DNA of 64,000 nucleotides. It comes from Cephalotrichum gorgonifer (lineage: Eukaryota; Ascomycota; Sordariomycetes; Microascales; Microascaceae). Every line of letters starts with the position of its first letter. Position 1 is the first letter of the stretch. This document shows positions 10,520-21,565 of the stretch, piece after piece. Position numbers and translations under genes: made by a program. Location of the stretch: assembly GCA_900312665.1 (NCBI GenBank), contig ONZQ02000014.1, forward strand, positions 1,077,664-1,141,663, given 5' to 3'. The notes below the pieces were generated by a model. The model ran no database searches, was not told the origin of the DNA, and was given only the letters and a program-made list of their open reading frames with translations.

Positions 10520-12452
10520 ATGCATCTCCTGGCGACGGCCCTATTTGCGGCCGTCCCAATCTTGGTCATAAAGGGCGTCCTATCCCTTCGCCATCAGAGA
10601 CTCGTCCGGTATAAGGACTTCCCGCAGCTAAAGCCGTCGGTGATATGGGGCCATCTGGCCGCAGTGGGCGAGGAGATGAACAAGGTCCTCAAAGATACAC
10701 AGTGGGGTAGGTTTCCCTTCTCCCCTTGTGGCTCCTACTAGTCGGTCCCTCTTGGGACCCTGCTAAGGTTGCCACACCCGCAGACACGATAGCCGGGAAC
10801 ATGTTCAAGTCGATCGGTAACCCGCCGCTGCTCCTGCTAGATCTCCGCCCGCTGAACTTTCCCATGGCCATCATCGCCGACCACGAGCTCGCCGAGCAGG
10901 TGTCCAGGGCGTCCAAGCTGTTCCCCTACAGTGTCCCGAAGTCGTCCAACATGTCCTACATCGACCCGTTGGTAGGACACCACTCGCTGGTTTCTATACA
11001 GGTACGTCCCGAGCTGGCATGATAGTCGTCGCCGTTTCCAAAACCTAGGCCTACCGGTGCTAAATCGACAAAAGGGAGACCACTGGAGGGCCCTCCGCAG
11101 GCGCTTCAACCCCGGCTTCGCCCCCCAGTATCTCCTCAACCTCCTCCCGGGCATCATCGAAAAGATACCTCCCTTCCTCGCCCACCTCGACCGCCTCGCC
11201 TCGACCGAAGAGGCTGCCGAGCTGGGCACCTACACCACTAGCCTCACCTTTGACGTCATCGGCATGACGACCATGGACAAGGACCTCTCGGCGCAGAAGC
11301 CCCGCGGCGAGCGCTCCGAGCTGATCAACCTCTACGGCGACCTCCTCGACTCCTACAACGCCCTCGAGGACAGCCCCGTCGCGAACTGGCTCATCCACCC
11401 CATCACCGTCTACCAGCAGAAGCAGATGGGGAAGAAGATCGATCTGCTCATCAAGGACGTCGTGCGCGCCAAGCACGCCGAGATCGCGGCCGACGCGTCC
11501 CGCGCGAGCAGGAGCGTGCTGTCGCTCAGCCTGCAGGACGTGGCGGACCTGACGCCCGACGTGCTCCAGCAGACGTGCGACAGCATGAAGACCTTCCTCT
11601 TCGCGGGCCACGACACGGCGAGCATCGTGCTGCAGTGGTCGTTCTACGAGCTCGAGAGGTCCCCGCGCGCGGCGGCGGCGCTGTGCGCCGAGCTCGACGC
11701 GCTGTTCGGGCCGGACCCGGACCCGGAGGTCGTCATGGGCGTGCTGCGGGAGAGGGGGGACGAGGTCCTGAGCAAGATGACGTACGCGACGGCGTTCATA
11801 AAGGAGATACTGAGGCTCTACCCTCCCGGCGGGTCGGCGAGGCACTCGCCGCCTGGGAGCGGTTTCTTCGTGACGACGGCGGACGGGAAGTCGTACTGTC
11901 TCGATGGGATGATGATATACCTCTGCGCGACGCTGATACAGCGGGATCCAGCTGTGTACGGCCCCACGGCGGACGAGTTCATCCCCGAGAGGTGGCTGGG
12001 GGACGTGGACGGTGGCGCGGGGCCGGATGGCGAGAGGGAGAAGACGGGGAGCGGCGGCGGCAGCAGCAGCATCCCGGCGAGCGCGTGGAGGCCGTTCGAA
12101 AGGGGACCGAGGAACTGTATCGGGCAGGAGCTGGCCAGTATCGAGTCCAAGATCGTGCTTGCGTGCGTGGCGAGGAGGTACGAGTTCATCAAGACCGGGC
12201 TGGGGGCTATTAAGAGGGATGAGGCGGGGGAGAGGGTCGTGGAAGGGGGGAAGTGTGTTACTGAGTCGGAGTTATACAGCGTGAGTTGTCTTCCCCCTCA
12301 TTTCTCATATTTTCACCCGTCTCCATTCTTTTCGTGGCAGAGGGATTCTAGAGACTGACGAAAGCGAACAGAGCCGGCGAGTCACGGCGAAGCCCGTTGA
12401 TGGAATGGTAAGCAGGGTCGCGTTCAAGGCGGGCGCCAAGCCTAGAGGTTGA
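10520..12452 (+). CDS. Cytochrome P450 monooxygenase, 4 exons
   Basis: Exons 10520-10706, 10784-11001, 11075-12280 and 12372-12452 give 563 aa. All joins keep frame, and the last exon supplies the expected tail RRVTAKPVDGMVSRVAF. The N-terminal hydrophobic segment LLATALFAAVPILVIKGVL is an ER membrane anchor. P450 marks are the I-helix FAGHDTAS (312-316), K-helix E379-x-x-R382 in KEILRLYPP, and heme-binding PFERGPRNCIG with C483. A low-complexity Gly/Ser insert (GSGGGSSS) precedes the heme loop. It needs a P450 reductase and O2; the substrate is unknown. An in-frame ATG at 10400 is less likely as start. The BBE oxidase 1.7 kb downstream may or may not be related. Confidence 0.9.
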
Positions 12453-14115
12453 GAGAAGGAAGGGATAAAAAGGAAATAAACAGATTCTCATGCAGCCGGC
12501 TTGGCTGAGGGCGTTCTTGGGGAGAATCAAGTGCATTGTAAGATTAGGATATGGCCAGCCCATTTGGGCATTGGCGGGCGAGTACTTTCACAACATTCAG
12601 CTGGGCGAAGACATGTCTCGGGGAAACCCGTTTTACCACTTTGGAGTTTGGTTCGGCCTACATAGCGGAGATGACGTCGCATCGACTTAGGAGGAAGTAG
12701 GTAGCTGGAAATAGCGTGGCAAGGCGGCGGCAGGAATGAAATATGAGCTGATGGTTCTATTCGAAGTCCCCAAGCCTACCCTCGGCCCAACGGGTCGAGT
12801 GTCACGCATTGAGAGGAGAGGTGGAACATTGTATTAATAAGAGGCTCCGTTAATCCAGCGGACGGAGCGGCGGCCCCACCCCGTTCCGAAATGCGGTACC
12901 GGCCCAGGTGGGGGTGGGTGGACACAGTGAGTGACAGAACAATGTATTGTTTACAAGTGGCACTGGGGCAGGGACAAGGGATTAGTAGGGTCTCCTTGCC
13001 GGGCTTTATTCCGGGTGGTCAGCGTTGCAGCCACCCTATGGCTTGGCTGCATGAAGATACAAGTACTTTTGTACAGAGTGAGTGTAACTCGAACTCGAAG
13101 GATTAAACTGTTCCTGGCGTCCGTGGGCAGGCAGATCCACCGTCGCCCCTAACCCCGGCTAACGTACTACAGGGAATCAGTGCCGTGTTTGCTTGTATCG
13201 CCTCACTCCTCGTCTGGTGATTCTTTCTCTCCTCAGTTTTCTATTTTTGTTGTCCTCACTCAATATATCTCGGCCGTACCAGCCATGCAGCCGCCCTCAC
13301 TCCAGCGGCCTGGACAGGGACAAGGGCCCGAGGAGGACAAGTGATACCAGATTTCCCTCCCGCAGGCAGGCTGACATGTCCGCTGGAGCCTGTGCGTGTA
13401 AAATTACAAGTACCTCTCCTAAACACAAGGCGTGGATCTGGAGCTTGCCATCCCTAGCCAGCATGTGGGTCTCATCCAGACTTTTCCTGTGTCCCCACTA
13501 GGGATGCAACTCTTCCAGGACACAAAGGGAGCACATGGCGAGCTCCCTCGTGCCACAACCCCCTCTTACCATGCTTTCAAGCTGCAGGTTGGAAAATCAA
13601 TACTACTCGCAGCTTCCACGAACCAGAGAAACGCGCATCTAATAATGCCGCGGCCATCTATCCCATTGAATCGGATCATCTTGGCGCCTGAGAGTCCAGC
13701 CAAAAACTCCCGGCCTCCCGGCTTCCGCGCCCTCCTCCCGAGCGATTACGGCCAATGTTCCGTCGCACCGTCACATCGCCGTCATGAAATATTGGCATTG
13801 GCCTGCAAGTTCCGCCCCTAGGCTCGCGGCTGCGTCGACATGGTGACCATGTCCCGCTGCCCCGATGCAGCCCAGTTCCACACATGCTTAATACGTAGTA
13901 CTCGTGTTTGTAGTATTATTGCGCATTACCACTATTAACCCATGCTTCTTCTCCCTCCTTGTAATAAGGGATCCTGCTCCCTCCTTCCTCTGCCTCCACA
14001 ATCTTCTCCCTCCCTTCACCATTTGTGACCTTGGTACTAGCTCCGCCCACAGTACCGTGTCTTCCTCCGCAACAAGTCTAGCCGGGAGAGGAACCTCTTT
14101 CCCAAGACGGCAAAA
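12453..14115. other. Intergenic, no gene seen
   Basis: This 1.66-kb stretch between the P450 and the BBE oxidase has only short unrelated open frames. The final 200 bp is pyrimidine-rich and probably the BBE promoter and leader. Confidence 0.5.
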
Positions 14116-16310
14116 ATGCTCGGTCAAGTCCTCGCCCTCGCGGCCCTCCTCCCCCTCGCCCTCGCAGCCAAACCCCCTCCCCGCACCTGGGACGGCGTCA
14201 AATGGGACTGCAAGTGCTACCACGGTGACGCCTGCTGGCCCAAGCCTGCGCAGTGGGAGAAACTGAAGGCGTCGGTGGGCGGAAACCTGGTCGTCCACGT
14301 GCCGCCCGAGTCCGCGTGCCACAACACGTTTGACGGCCCGCTGGGGACGGTCGAGACTTACGACGCCGCGCGGTGCGCCGAGGTCAATGCTACTTATACT
14401 GATGAGCAGTGGTCGTGAGTCTTTCCCTTCGAAAGAAAAAGTTGAGGTGGAGATATGAACGTGGTGGATATGGTGTGAGTGAAGTAGCAGAAAATTCCCG
14501 TGCTAACAAACGAGAACAGTACCGACCAGGATGCGCTCAGCTTGTGGAGATATGGCACCAACGCCACCTGCAACATCACCCCCAACCCCGAGGAGCCCTG
14601 CACGCTAGGATACATGGGCCCCTACGTCATCCTCGCCAAGGAGCACGCGCATATCAAGGCCGGAGTCGACTTCGCGCGGAAGCACAACCTCCGCCTCATC
14701 ATCCGGAACACGGGCCACGACTTCCTCGGCCGGAGCACCGGGTGGGGCGCGCTCATCATCAACACGCACAGCTTCAAGGATATCGACATCATCGACGCCT
14801 TCGACGGCCCGGGGGGGTATGACGGGCCCGCGGTGAAGATCGGGGCGGGCGTGCAGGGGGCTGAGCTGCTGGAGGCTGTTTCCCAGAGGGGGTTGGCTGT
14901 TGTGACCGGTGAATGCCCTGTGAGTTTTTCCCCTTCTCCCGAAAGCTTATGGTGCTTTGTTCGGCGGGCGTCGAGGGCGCGAGGGACACAGAGCTGACTT
15001 GCCGTAGACTGTCGGTATTTCTGGAGGTCTCATCCAGGGAGGTGGACACGGGCCCCTGACCACTCTCTACGGAATGGGTAAGAGCCGGCGCGCGACCTCT
15101 CCTATTTATAAGTGAATGAGGGGCACGACTGCTAACTTTGAGACTTCCCCCGCTAGCCGCCGACAACGTCCTTGAATTCGACGTCCTCACCGCGGCAGGT
15201 GAGTACCTGACCGTAAACGCCGAGAACGAGCCGTCCCTATTCTGGGCCCTCAAGGGCGGTGGGCCCTCGACCTACGCCGTCGTACTAAGCGCCACCCTCC
15301 GCGCCTACCCCGATCTCCCCAGCGCCGCGGCCGAGCTCTTCATCAACTTCACGCACACCGTCGACCCGGACGTCTACTGGAACGGCATCCGCCTCTTCCA
15401 CAAGCACAGCAACCACTTCGTCGACAACGGACTGTACGTCTACTTCGAGCTCGGCCTGCTCCTGTTCCGCGTCAAGCCCTTCGTGGCCATCAACCAGACC
15501 GTCGAGGCTCTCCGCTCCATCCTCGCGCCCATGGAGGCGGACCTCGACGCCGCGGGCGTGCCGTACGGGCTGAGCTACAAGGAGCACGCGTCGTTCCACG
15601 ACCTGTACGTCGACCACTTCGAGCCCGAGCCGGCGGGCGGGTACAGCCTCACGGGCGGCTGGCTCTTCACGCGCACGGACGTGGAGGAGAACAACGACGG
15701 CATCATCGAGGCCTTCAAGACGGTCGTGAGCCCCAGGGAGGACCTGGCGGGCCAGGGCTTCATGATCGGCCACCTCTGGAACGCCGGGTACGGGCGGCCG
15801 GAGTCAAACAGCGCGACGAACCCCAAGTTCAGGGAGGCCTCGGACTTTATCATCTCGACGCTGCCCGTCCCCCTGGGCGCCTCGATCGCGGAGAAGGCGG
15901 ACCTGCAGAATATCTTGACGAACGTGCAGGACGAGGCGCTGAGGCAGGCTGGCCCGAATGGGTGTGCCTATGTCAACGAGGTAAGTTTGTTCGAGAGAAA
16001 AAAAAACATCCCGACCCCGGGGGACTGATAAATTTGGAAAATTTGGGGATACGGAAACCTTTTTGCTAACTTGCGAGACTAGGCCGATCCGCTGCAGGAG
16101 AACTGGCAGGGGCACTTCTGGGGCGACCTCTACCCCGATCTCAAGGCGCTCAAGAAGAAGTGGGACCCCGAGGGCTTGCTCTACGCCGTCTCCACCCCCG
16201 GCACGGAGGAGTGGGAGGTGATTGAGTATGGCACGCGGCTTTGCAAGCGCCATGCCAAGGGGCCCAAGCAATGTGAGAAGGGCAAGGGGGGCAAGAAGTG
16301 TAAGAAATAG
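14116..16310 (+). CDS. Secreted FAD-linked (BBE-type) oxidoreductase, 5 exons
   Basis: Exons 14116-14414, 14520-14919, 15008-15077, 15157-15980 and 16083-16310 give 606 aa. MLGQVLALAALLPLALAA is a signal peptide. The FAD domain shows RNTGHDFLGRSTG with His167 and GECPTVGISGG with Cys232, about 65 residues apart as in berberine-bridge-type enzymes, so bicovalent FAD is likely. A further FAD motif GGGHGPL spans exons 3-4. The BBE C-terminal segment reads GLLYAV. This family oxidises alcohols, sugars or amines and passes electrons to O2, making H2O2. The C-terminus ends in an odd basic tail, CEKGKGGKKCKK. The substrate is unknown. Confidence 0.9.
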
Positions 16311-16460
16311 TGAGCGATAGTTTTAGGCTCGCAACTTGGGTGACTAAACAACCCGAATAGCGATCGTAATAAAACGATTAAACAGCTGTGGCCTAATTAG
16401 CCCCCTCCCCCAGCCGTAAACCCTTCAAGTCTTTTTTCCCCTTTTCTTTGGCTCAAAGGT

Positions 16461-17858
16461 TTAGCCCTCCTTGGATCGCGACCACTTAAGCTGGGCCATG
16501 AACCCCCTGTCCTTCTTCTCCTCCGCCGCCAGCCTCCTATTGTGCTCCTGCTCCTCCTGTGCAATCCGCGCCTGCAGAACCATGATCCTCTCTTCTATCT
16601 GCGCCTCCGTCAACAGCCCCCTCCCGCCATCCACCGCCGTGTCCTTATCCTGCCTCCCATCGTACGTTCCAGGAGAGACGCCGACCACGCGCGAGAGGGC
16701 CTCCGCCTTGTGCATGAGCCAGTCGCCGTGCCTCAGCCCGTCCCTCCAGTGGGGCGGCAGGGCCCTGTAGCCCAGGTACGCACCCAGGAGAGCGCCGGCG
16801 AAGCAGGCGTTGGTGTCCGCGTCTCCGCCCTGCAGGACGAGCGGCGTTAGAAGCTCCTCGAAGAGCGAGACCTGCGCCGCGAGGGGCGTGGAGGACGAGG
16901 CCACGGCGCGCATGGCGAGGCGGAGGAGGAGGATGCCGGACCCGAGACACTTGTACACGTAGCCCATCGCGCCCGAGTCGAGGTCAAGCTCCTCTAGTGT
17001 CGAGGCGTTGACGTGGCGTGATAGCTCTTCCTTGTCGAGGGGGGGCTCTGGGTCCCTACCTTGCGCGCTGTCGCGAACCGCCGCCCACGGGGTGTACCAT
17101 TCCAGCGCGGCGTTGACGACGGCGTCGATGTGAGCCTCGTCGTTGTATTCGCCCAGCACGAGACCCCGGACGAGTTCCGTCCCGATGACACAGGACACGA
17201 TGCACCGGGGGTCAACGTGGGTAACCACCGAGAACAGTGCCGCAGTCTCGAATGTAGCTGCCCGGTCTTTGGAGAGACACATCACGCTGAGGGGATGCGT
17301 CCTCATCAAACTTCCATTCGGCGCGAGGTTCCGTCCGCCCTTCACCCACACCTCGCGCGCCGCCCCCTCTGGGTCCTCAGCAAAAGACGGGCTCCTCACG
17401 ACGCTGCCTACGGTCCTTCCCAGTCCGAAGGGCAGGGTGTCCAGCGCCCTCAGCCCGTTCCTCACCCACACGCTCAACCTGTTGGCGAAGTCCGCTGGAT
17501 CAAGTGCTCCCCCGTTGTGTAAGAATGAGAGTAGGATGAGGAGAGAATGGTCCGTATCGTCGGTCCAGGCCCCCGGACGGTGCCACGAGCGGTGCTGGTC
17601 TCGCCGGAACGGGGTGGCGGCTTCGGGTGGGTGGAGGACGAAGCGCCGGGCGGGATAGGCGCGGGCGACTTTCTCGGCGGAGAGGAACTCGGTGTAGAGA
17701 CCTACGGCGTCTCCGATGGCGGAGGCGATGATAGTTCCCACCACGCGGTCGTGGAGCGTAGAGAGGATGAGTTGGGAGAAAGGGTGGGGGAGGCCCGGAG
17801 GGAGGGTAAGGGCCGGGCCGGAAGCGGGGCCGGAAGCGGGGCCGGAGGTACTTGTCAT
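16461..17858 (-). CDS. ADP-ribosylglycohydrolase family protein
   Basis: A single exon of 465 aa. The frame opens at a GTG (17867); the first ATG is 17858 and is used here. Family marks are GDAVGL (49-54), WTDDTDHSLLIL near residue 100 and GGDADTNACFAGALLGAYLG near 350. The acidic residues form the two-Mg site of the DraG/ARH fold, which removes ADP-ribose from proteins or related substrates. The N-terminus begins with a short repeated SGPASGPASGPA, encoded by a 12-bp tandem repeat. The C-terminus (IEERIMVLQARIAQEEQEHNRRLAAEEKK) is predicted coiled coil. The protein is probably cytosolic or nuclear; the exact substrate is unknown. Confidence 0.9.
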   Translation of the reverse strand: MTSTSGPASGPASGPALTLPPGLPHPFSQLILSTLHDRVVGTIIASAIGDAVGLYTEFLSAEKVARAYPARRFVLHPPEAATPFRRDQHRSWHRPGAWTDDTDHSLLILLSFLHNGGALDPADFANRLSVWVRNGLRALDTLPFGLGRTVGSVVRSPSFAEDPEGAAREVWVKGGRNLAPNGSLMRTHPLSVMCLSKDRAATFETAALFSVVTHVDPRCIVSCVIGTELVRGLVLGEYNDEAHIDAVVNAALEWYTPWAAVRDSAQGRDPEPPLDKEELSRHVNASTLEELDLDSGAMGYVYKCLGSGILLLRLAMRAVASSSTPLAAQVSLFEELLTPLVLQGGDADTNACFAGALLGAYLGYRALPPHWRDGLRHGDWLMHKAEALSRVVGVSPGTYDGRQDKDTAVDGGRGLLTEAQIEERIMVLQARIAQEEQEHNRRLAAEEKKDRGFMAQLKWSRSKEG

Positions 17859-19954
17859 CTCGGTCACCTCTTGCTGGGATTTGGGCCAAGTTTCTCGGGA
17901 AATTTGCTAGTAAATAAATGAAGTAGTTGGATGGTATTTTGTTAATCTCTCCCTCGGCAGGAAGTGAAAAATGGCTAGAGTAAGTGCTGGTGAGGCTGAA
18001 CAGATGTTAAGTGGGAGCGTGGTTCAGCTTTAAGCATGCTAGTACAAGCCTCCGAGGTACTAGGCAGGCGTCTTTCAAGGGGCTGTGCAGGGACGACCAA
18101 CCACAGCCACTAAAATGGCCTAACTTCGGATAAAAGAAAACCTGCCAACATCTCTCCACTCTGAGACGACATGCCATGAAGACAAGCAGCCTTCATTGCC
18201 GGGGACGTCAGTCATGTGCAGCCTCCAGGGGCTTGTAGGTCCGTGAAACCTTACTCCTAATGACCCGGTACACGGAACCCGTTCCGTTTGGGGCTGTCGA
18301 CTTCCTACCTCGACGAACAGCAGCTCTTCTCGACCCTAGTGTCGGTCATTTTGAGCATCTTCTGTTTCCCTACTGGAGAACCATTTTTTTGGTATCTATT
18401 AGGTCTTTGTTGGCGCAGTCTCCCTGCTGTCGAGGTTGCAGCGGTCTGACCACCGAAGACTATCCCTATTTCGAGGGAGCTTGATATCCTCATCCTCCAC
18501 CTACAGATCTCTATCTCGGAGCCGTGGAAGCTTAGGAATCAGACTCCCTACGGACAGGGCATCAGTTGAAGTCAGAATCAGACCAGAGGTCTGTTGGGCG
18601 GCTACATGGCCGCGAAGGAAGGATCTGCAGGAGACGACGGTCGTCCCGGCTCGAGGCTCTGACGAAGTGGTGCCGTCCATCGAACCCTCCCCTTCCGTCT
18701 ATCACACCCCATGCGTGTGGGAACTAGCGGGAAATCCCCGCCCTTCGTCAGCGAGTTACAATCACTTGGATGCGTACACCACACTCGGTGCTCACGTCGT
18801 CAATCGGCCGGTTGGCACCTGCTGTGGGAATTGTCACACGACTCAGAGACGCCCCGAGGGACTCGATAGTGCCGGTGCTGCGTTTCGACCTCGAAGGAAC
18901 TGCACGTCGTTTGAGACTATCGAAGTGAGGGTAGTCGGTTGGAGCATCAGTTGGTTGATGGGTTGAATCGCTGGCTGGGGACTTCCCCTTCCTCTTGGGC
19001 TGTGTGGTGCCACAACTTGTGCCAGAGCGTGTTCCGGTTAGGTGAGCGGGCGGCAGGCTGGCTGGAGCCACCCCTTCGGCCTCAAGCCTTAAGGCCCTTC
19101 AAGCCTGAGGAGGGCAGAACTGTGGCACCCCCCCCCCAAAACTGGGAAAGTGCGAACCGGCTTCTGCCTTGAACGGCAGGCACCCAACTGAACGGACTGG
19201 ACCATACTTATAATCAAAGCAGTCTTTCTTTCCATCACCCACCGGTGGTACCGCCCGTTGGTTCAGCGGTTTGGACTCTTCAGCCCTCTCTGAGTTTCTG
19301 GACAGCCCAGGTTCAACTCCTCGGTGGGACACACTCTCTCTCACCCCCAGCATGGAGCACCGCGCGGAACGTGGGAAACCTCTCCGAGGTCTCGCGGGCT
19401 AGTGGTCTTACTGCCGGTGTTTCATGCATCTCTAACAATTCCAGCACAGCAAAACTATTAACCGACCCAGATCTCCGAAAAGAGGTTGGGGGGGGTTAGG
19501 GTCAGTGGGTGGGCAAATTTTCTTTTTCGAGGTTATCTAGCTACTCTTGGAATATGAGTTAGATATTGATGTTCTTTGCGAAGACTGGAGTAGATATTTA
19601 TTTGAATATCATCCTTCCTCTTGTTGTTCCTATTTGGAATACTACTTACTACATGAACTATCTGCCCCCTCTTCTCGTCCTAGTTCCTCGATGGTGTTAC
19701 CCCCGACCCCCGGCTCTTCTATCTGATGCGTCTTGCGAATTCACTTTCCTTTACTCCACCCATCCACGCCATTGCGAGCACCTCCTTCCCACCACATCTT
19801 GGACTTTATACCTTCCTCAGTTTCGGCAGGTACTCAGTTGCACCTGCCTCTACCTCTCATCTCACTTGAATATCACCAATACTTTCGCACTCACCTAATT
19901 CTCCTCCTCAAAACAGTCCCTAATCCATCGTAATTGTCACCCACCACACCCACC
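17859..19954. other. Gene-poor 2.1-kb stretch
   Basis: Apart from a tRNA-like sequence at about 19250-19331, no gene is recognisable. Codon texture is unlike the flanking genes. The segment after 19560 is AT-rich and then becomes CT-rich, probably the leader of the next gene. Confidence 0.5.
19252..19331 (+). tRNA. Degenerate tRNA-like sequence (relic or tRNA-derived element)
   Basis: TGGTTCAGCGG at 19259-19269 matches the Pol III A box TRGYNNANNNG, and GGTTCAACTCC at 19310-19320 matches the B box except for one base. A D stem GTTC/GGAC forms. An anticodon-like stem TTCAG/CTGAG forms with a loop one base short. The T stem has one mismatch and the acceptor pairs only about 5 of 7. Box spacing is longer than for a class I tRNA. 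It is probably not a working tRNA. Confidence 0.35.
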
Positions 19955-21047
19955 ATGGCGAATTTCCAAAGCAACACACTGCCTATGCATTTGAAGGTGG
20001 GCAATTCGAACGACGCATTTGTCCCCGTCAACCCGTGTGACGTTTCAGATATCAGAGAAACCCAACGAAAGATTCTTTACGCGATCGCCAAGACCAGAGT
20101 CCAAGCCAGCGAAGCCAAGCTTACTCCACGAGGCCCCGTTTCCGCCAGCAAGGGTTTGGTCGCTCCAGCTAAGAAGAAGAGGAAGAAGTCGGAGAAGAAG
20201 AAGAAGAAGGATAACAGCAGGAAGGGCAGGTATCGTGGCAAGGTAAGGGCAGCTGGGGGTACAGCGCCGCGGTGTCAACATGAATTCATCACCGCATATC
20301 TAACCTTGTCCTGTGTTCATCTAAGGATCGTGAGAATAAATTTATCCTGCGTAAGGATATCCCGTACAACCAATTCTTCAAAGAACTTCGACCCCGTGCT
20401 GGATTCCGCTACAATGATGTTGCCGACATCCCGCGTGAGTCTGGCGAAGCGATCCGAGACAGGATCGGCGAGCGGAGTGACGGCGGCAAGATAACCATCA
20501 CTGAGCTAGACGGCCGCCTGGTTGCAGGAACTCGATATACTCACGGTCAGCGACTGCCTCGACTACTTCTGGTGCGCGCGAATGAACTTCTCGGAGACCA
20601 TTGAACAACTACAAGCCCGGTGGCCAAGCTGACCCGGACAGCACCAAGGCAATCGACAGGCTCTACTTCGCGGTCACGGCCTGGAACGTGGCCTCGGATC
20701 TGAGTAGACTGATGTCGGGCCTCCCCGTCCGCCCTTTCAAGCTTGAGGATAGGCTCAAGTATGAGTGGGACACTGACAGCAGCGGGTTCACCGACGAGGC
20801 CGAGCTGGAGGCGGAGCAGAGGGAGAGGGATGAGGACGCGGCGGAGGCGGAGGAGATCTTCCGCCACGCCGTGGAGAACCCGGAGGACCGCATCGAGTCC
20901 TCCGGGTATGACGACCCGCAGCTCGTGAGCTACCAGACCTGGGCGTTCTACGCGCGGCACCCGGAGGAGGTGCCTGAGGACTACGTCGCGGGGGAGGGGA
21001 TGGTGGCGAGGGATCCGGAGTTGGAGGGGTACCCTAGGCTTTTGTAA
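19955..21047 (+). CDS. Hypothetical Lys-rich protein; exon structure uncertain
   Basis: Exon 1 (19955-20242) encodes MANFQSNTLPMHLKVG... and a very basic stretch KKKRKKSEKKKKK, a likely nuclear localisation signal. A clean intron (GTAAGG to CTAAG) leads to 20326, DRENKFILRKDIPYNQFFKELRPRAGF. The 3' part (to 21047) encodes an acidic segment (DEAELEAEQRERDEDAAEAEEIFRHAVENPEDR) in another frame. One frame-keeping model uses donor GTGAGT at 20435 and acceptor AAG at 20628, giving 271 aa. The region it skips also looks coding in places, so a frameshift or pseudogene cannot be excluded. No family was recognised. Confidence 0.5.
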
Positions 21048-21565
21048 AGCGGAGGGGAACCTCGACTTCTCCGGCCCTCGCTTCCTGCCTCTTGAGTGGG
21101 TTGATTTTTTTGGGGGGGGGAGGGAAGGGGGGGGTACGGCGCTTGGGGGTGTTTCCTTCGATTCGTCCTTTTCTCTCTTTTCGGGAAGAGGATAATTTAC
21201 TACTGATGACATACAACTCTTTCATTTAGTCTTGGCCCTTTACCGTCCTATCCGTCTGTCGGCGCAAAGGTGGCTCGTGGAGTACCTGCGGTCAGTCGAG
21301 TAGCTGACAGGTAGACTCACTTCGACAAATACAACAGCACAGCCTCCACGAATTTGTGTGGTTGATTCACCGTTTATTTGGTTTGTTTCCTGTGTGCATG
21401 CTGTCCCAGTTGATACGTCGTCGTGTGACTTCAACCCACAGAACACACGAAATTCCAAGAGCCGTCCCACCCTCTATATCCAAGGACGTATATGTAAGTC
21501 ACATGAGGCTCGTGTATTTGATCATACCGATATAAATATCCTCCCCAGCCTTCTCGAGCAACAAA
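21048..21565. other. Intergenic between convergent 3' ends
   Basis: 3' flanks of the hypothetical gene and of FTR1. It includes a poly-G/T-rich patch near 21107-21135. No gene was seen. Confidence 0.5.

Noticed and set aside
11060..11845. 261-codon antisense frame opposite the P450
   Set aside because: A shadow; the sense strand encodes clear P450 motifs.
10520..16310. Secondary-metabolite cluster around the P450 and BBE oxidase
   Set aside because: No polyketide synthase, peptide synthetase, terpene synthase or cluster regulator in between or adjacent; 1.7 kb of empty DNA separates them.
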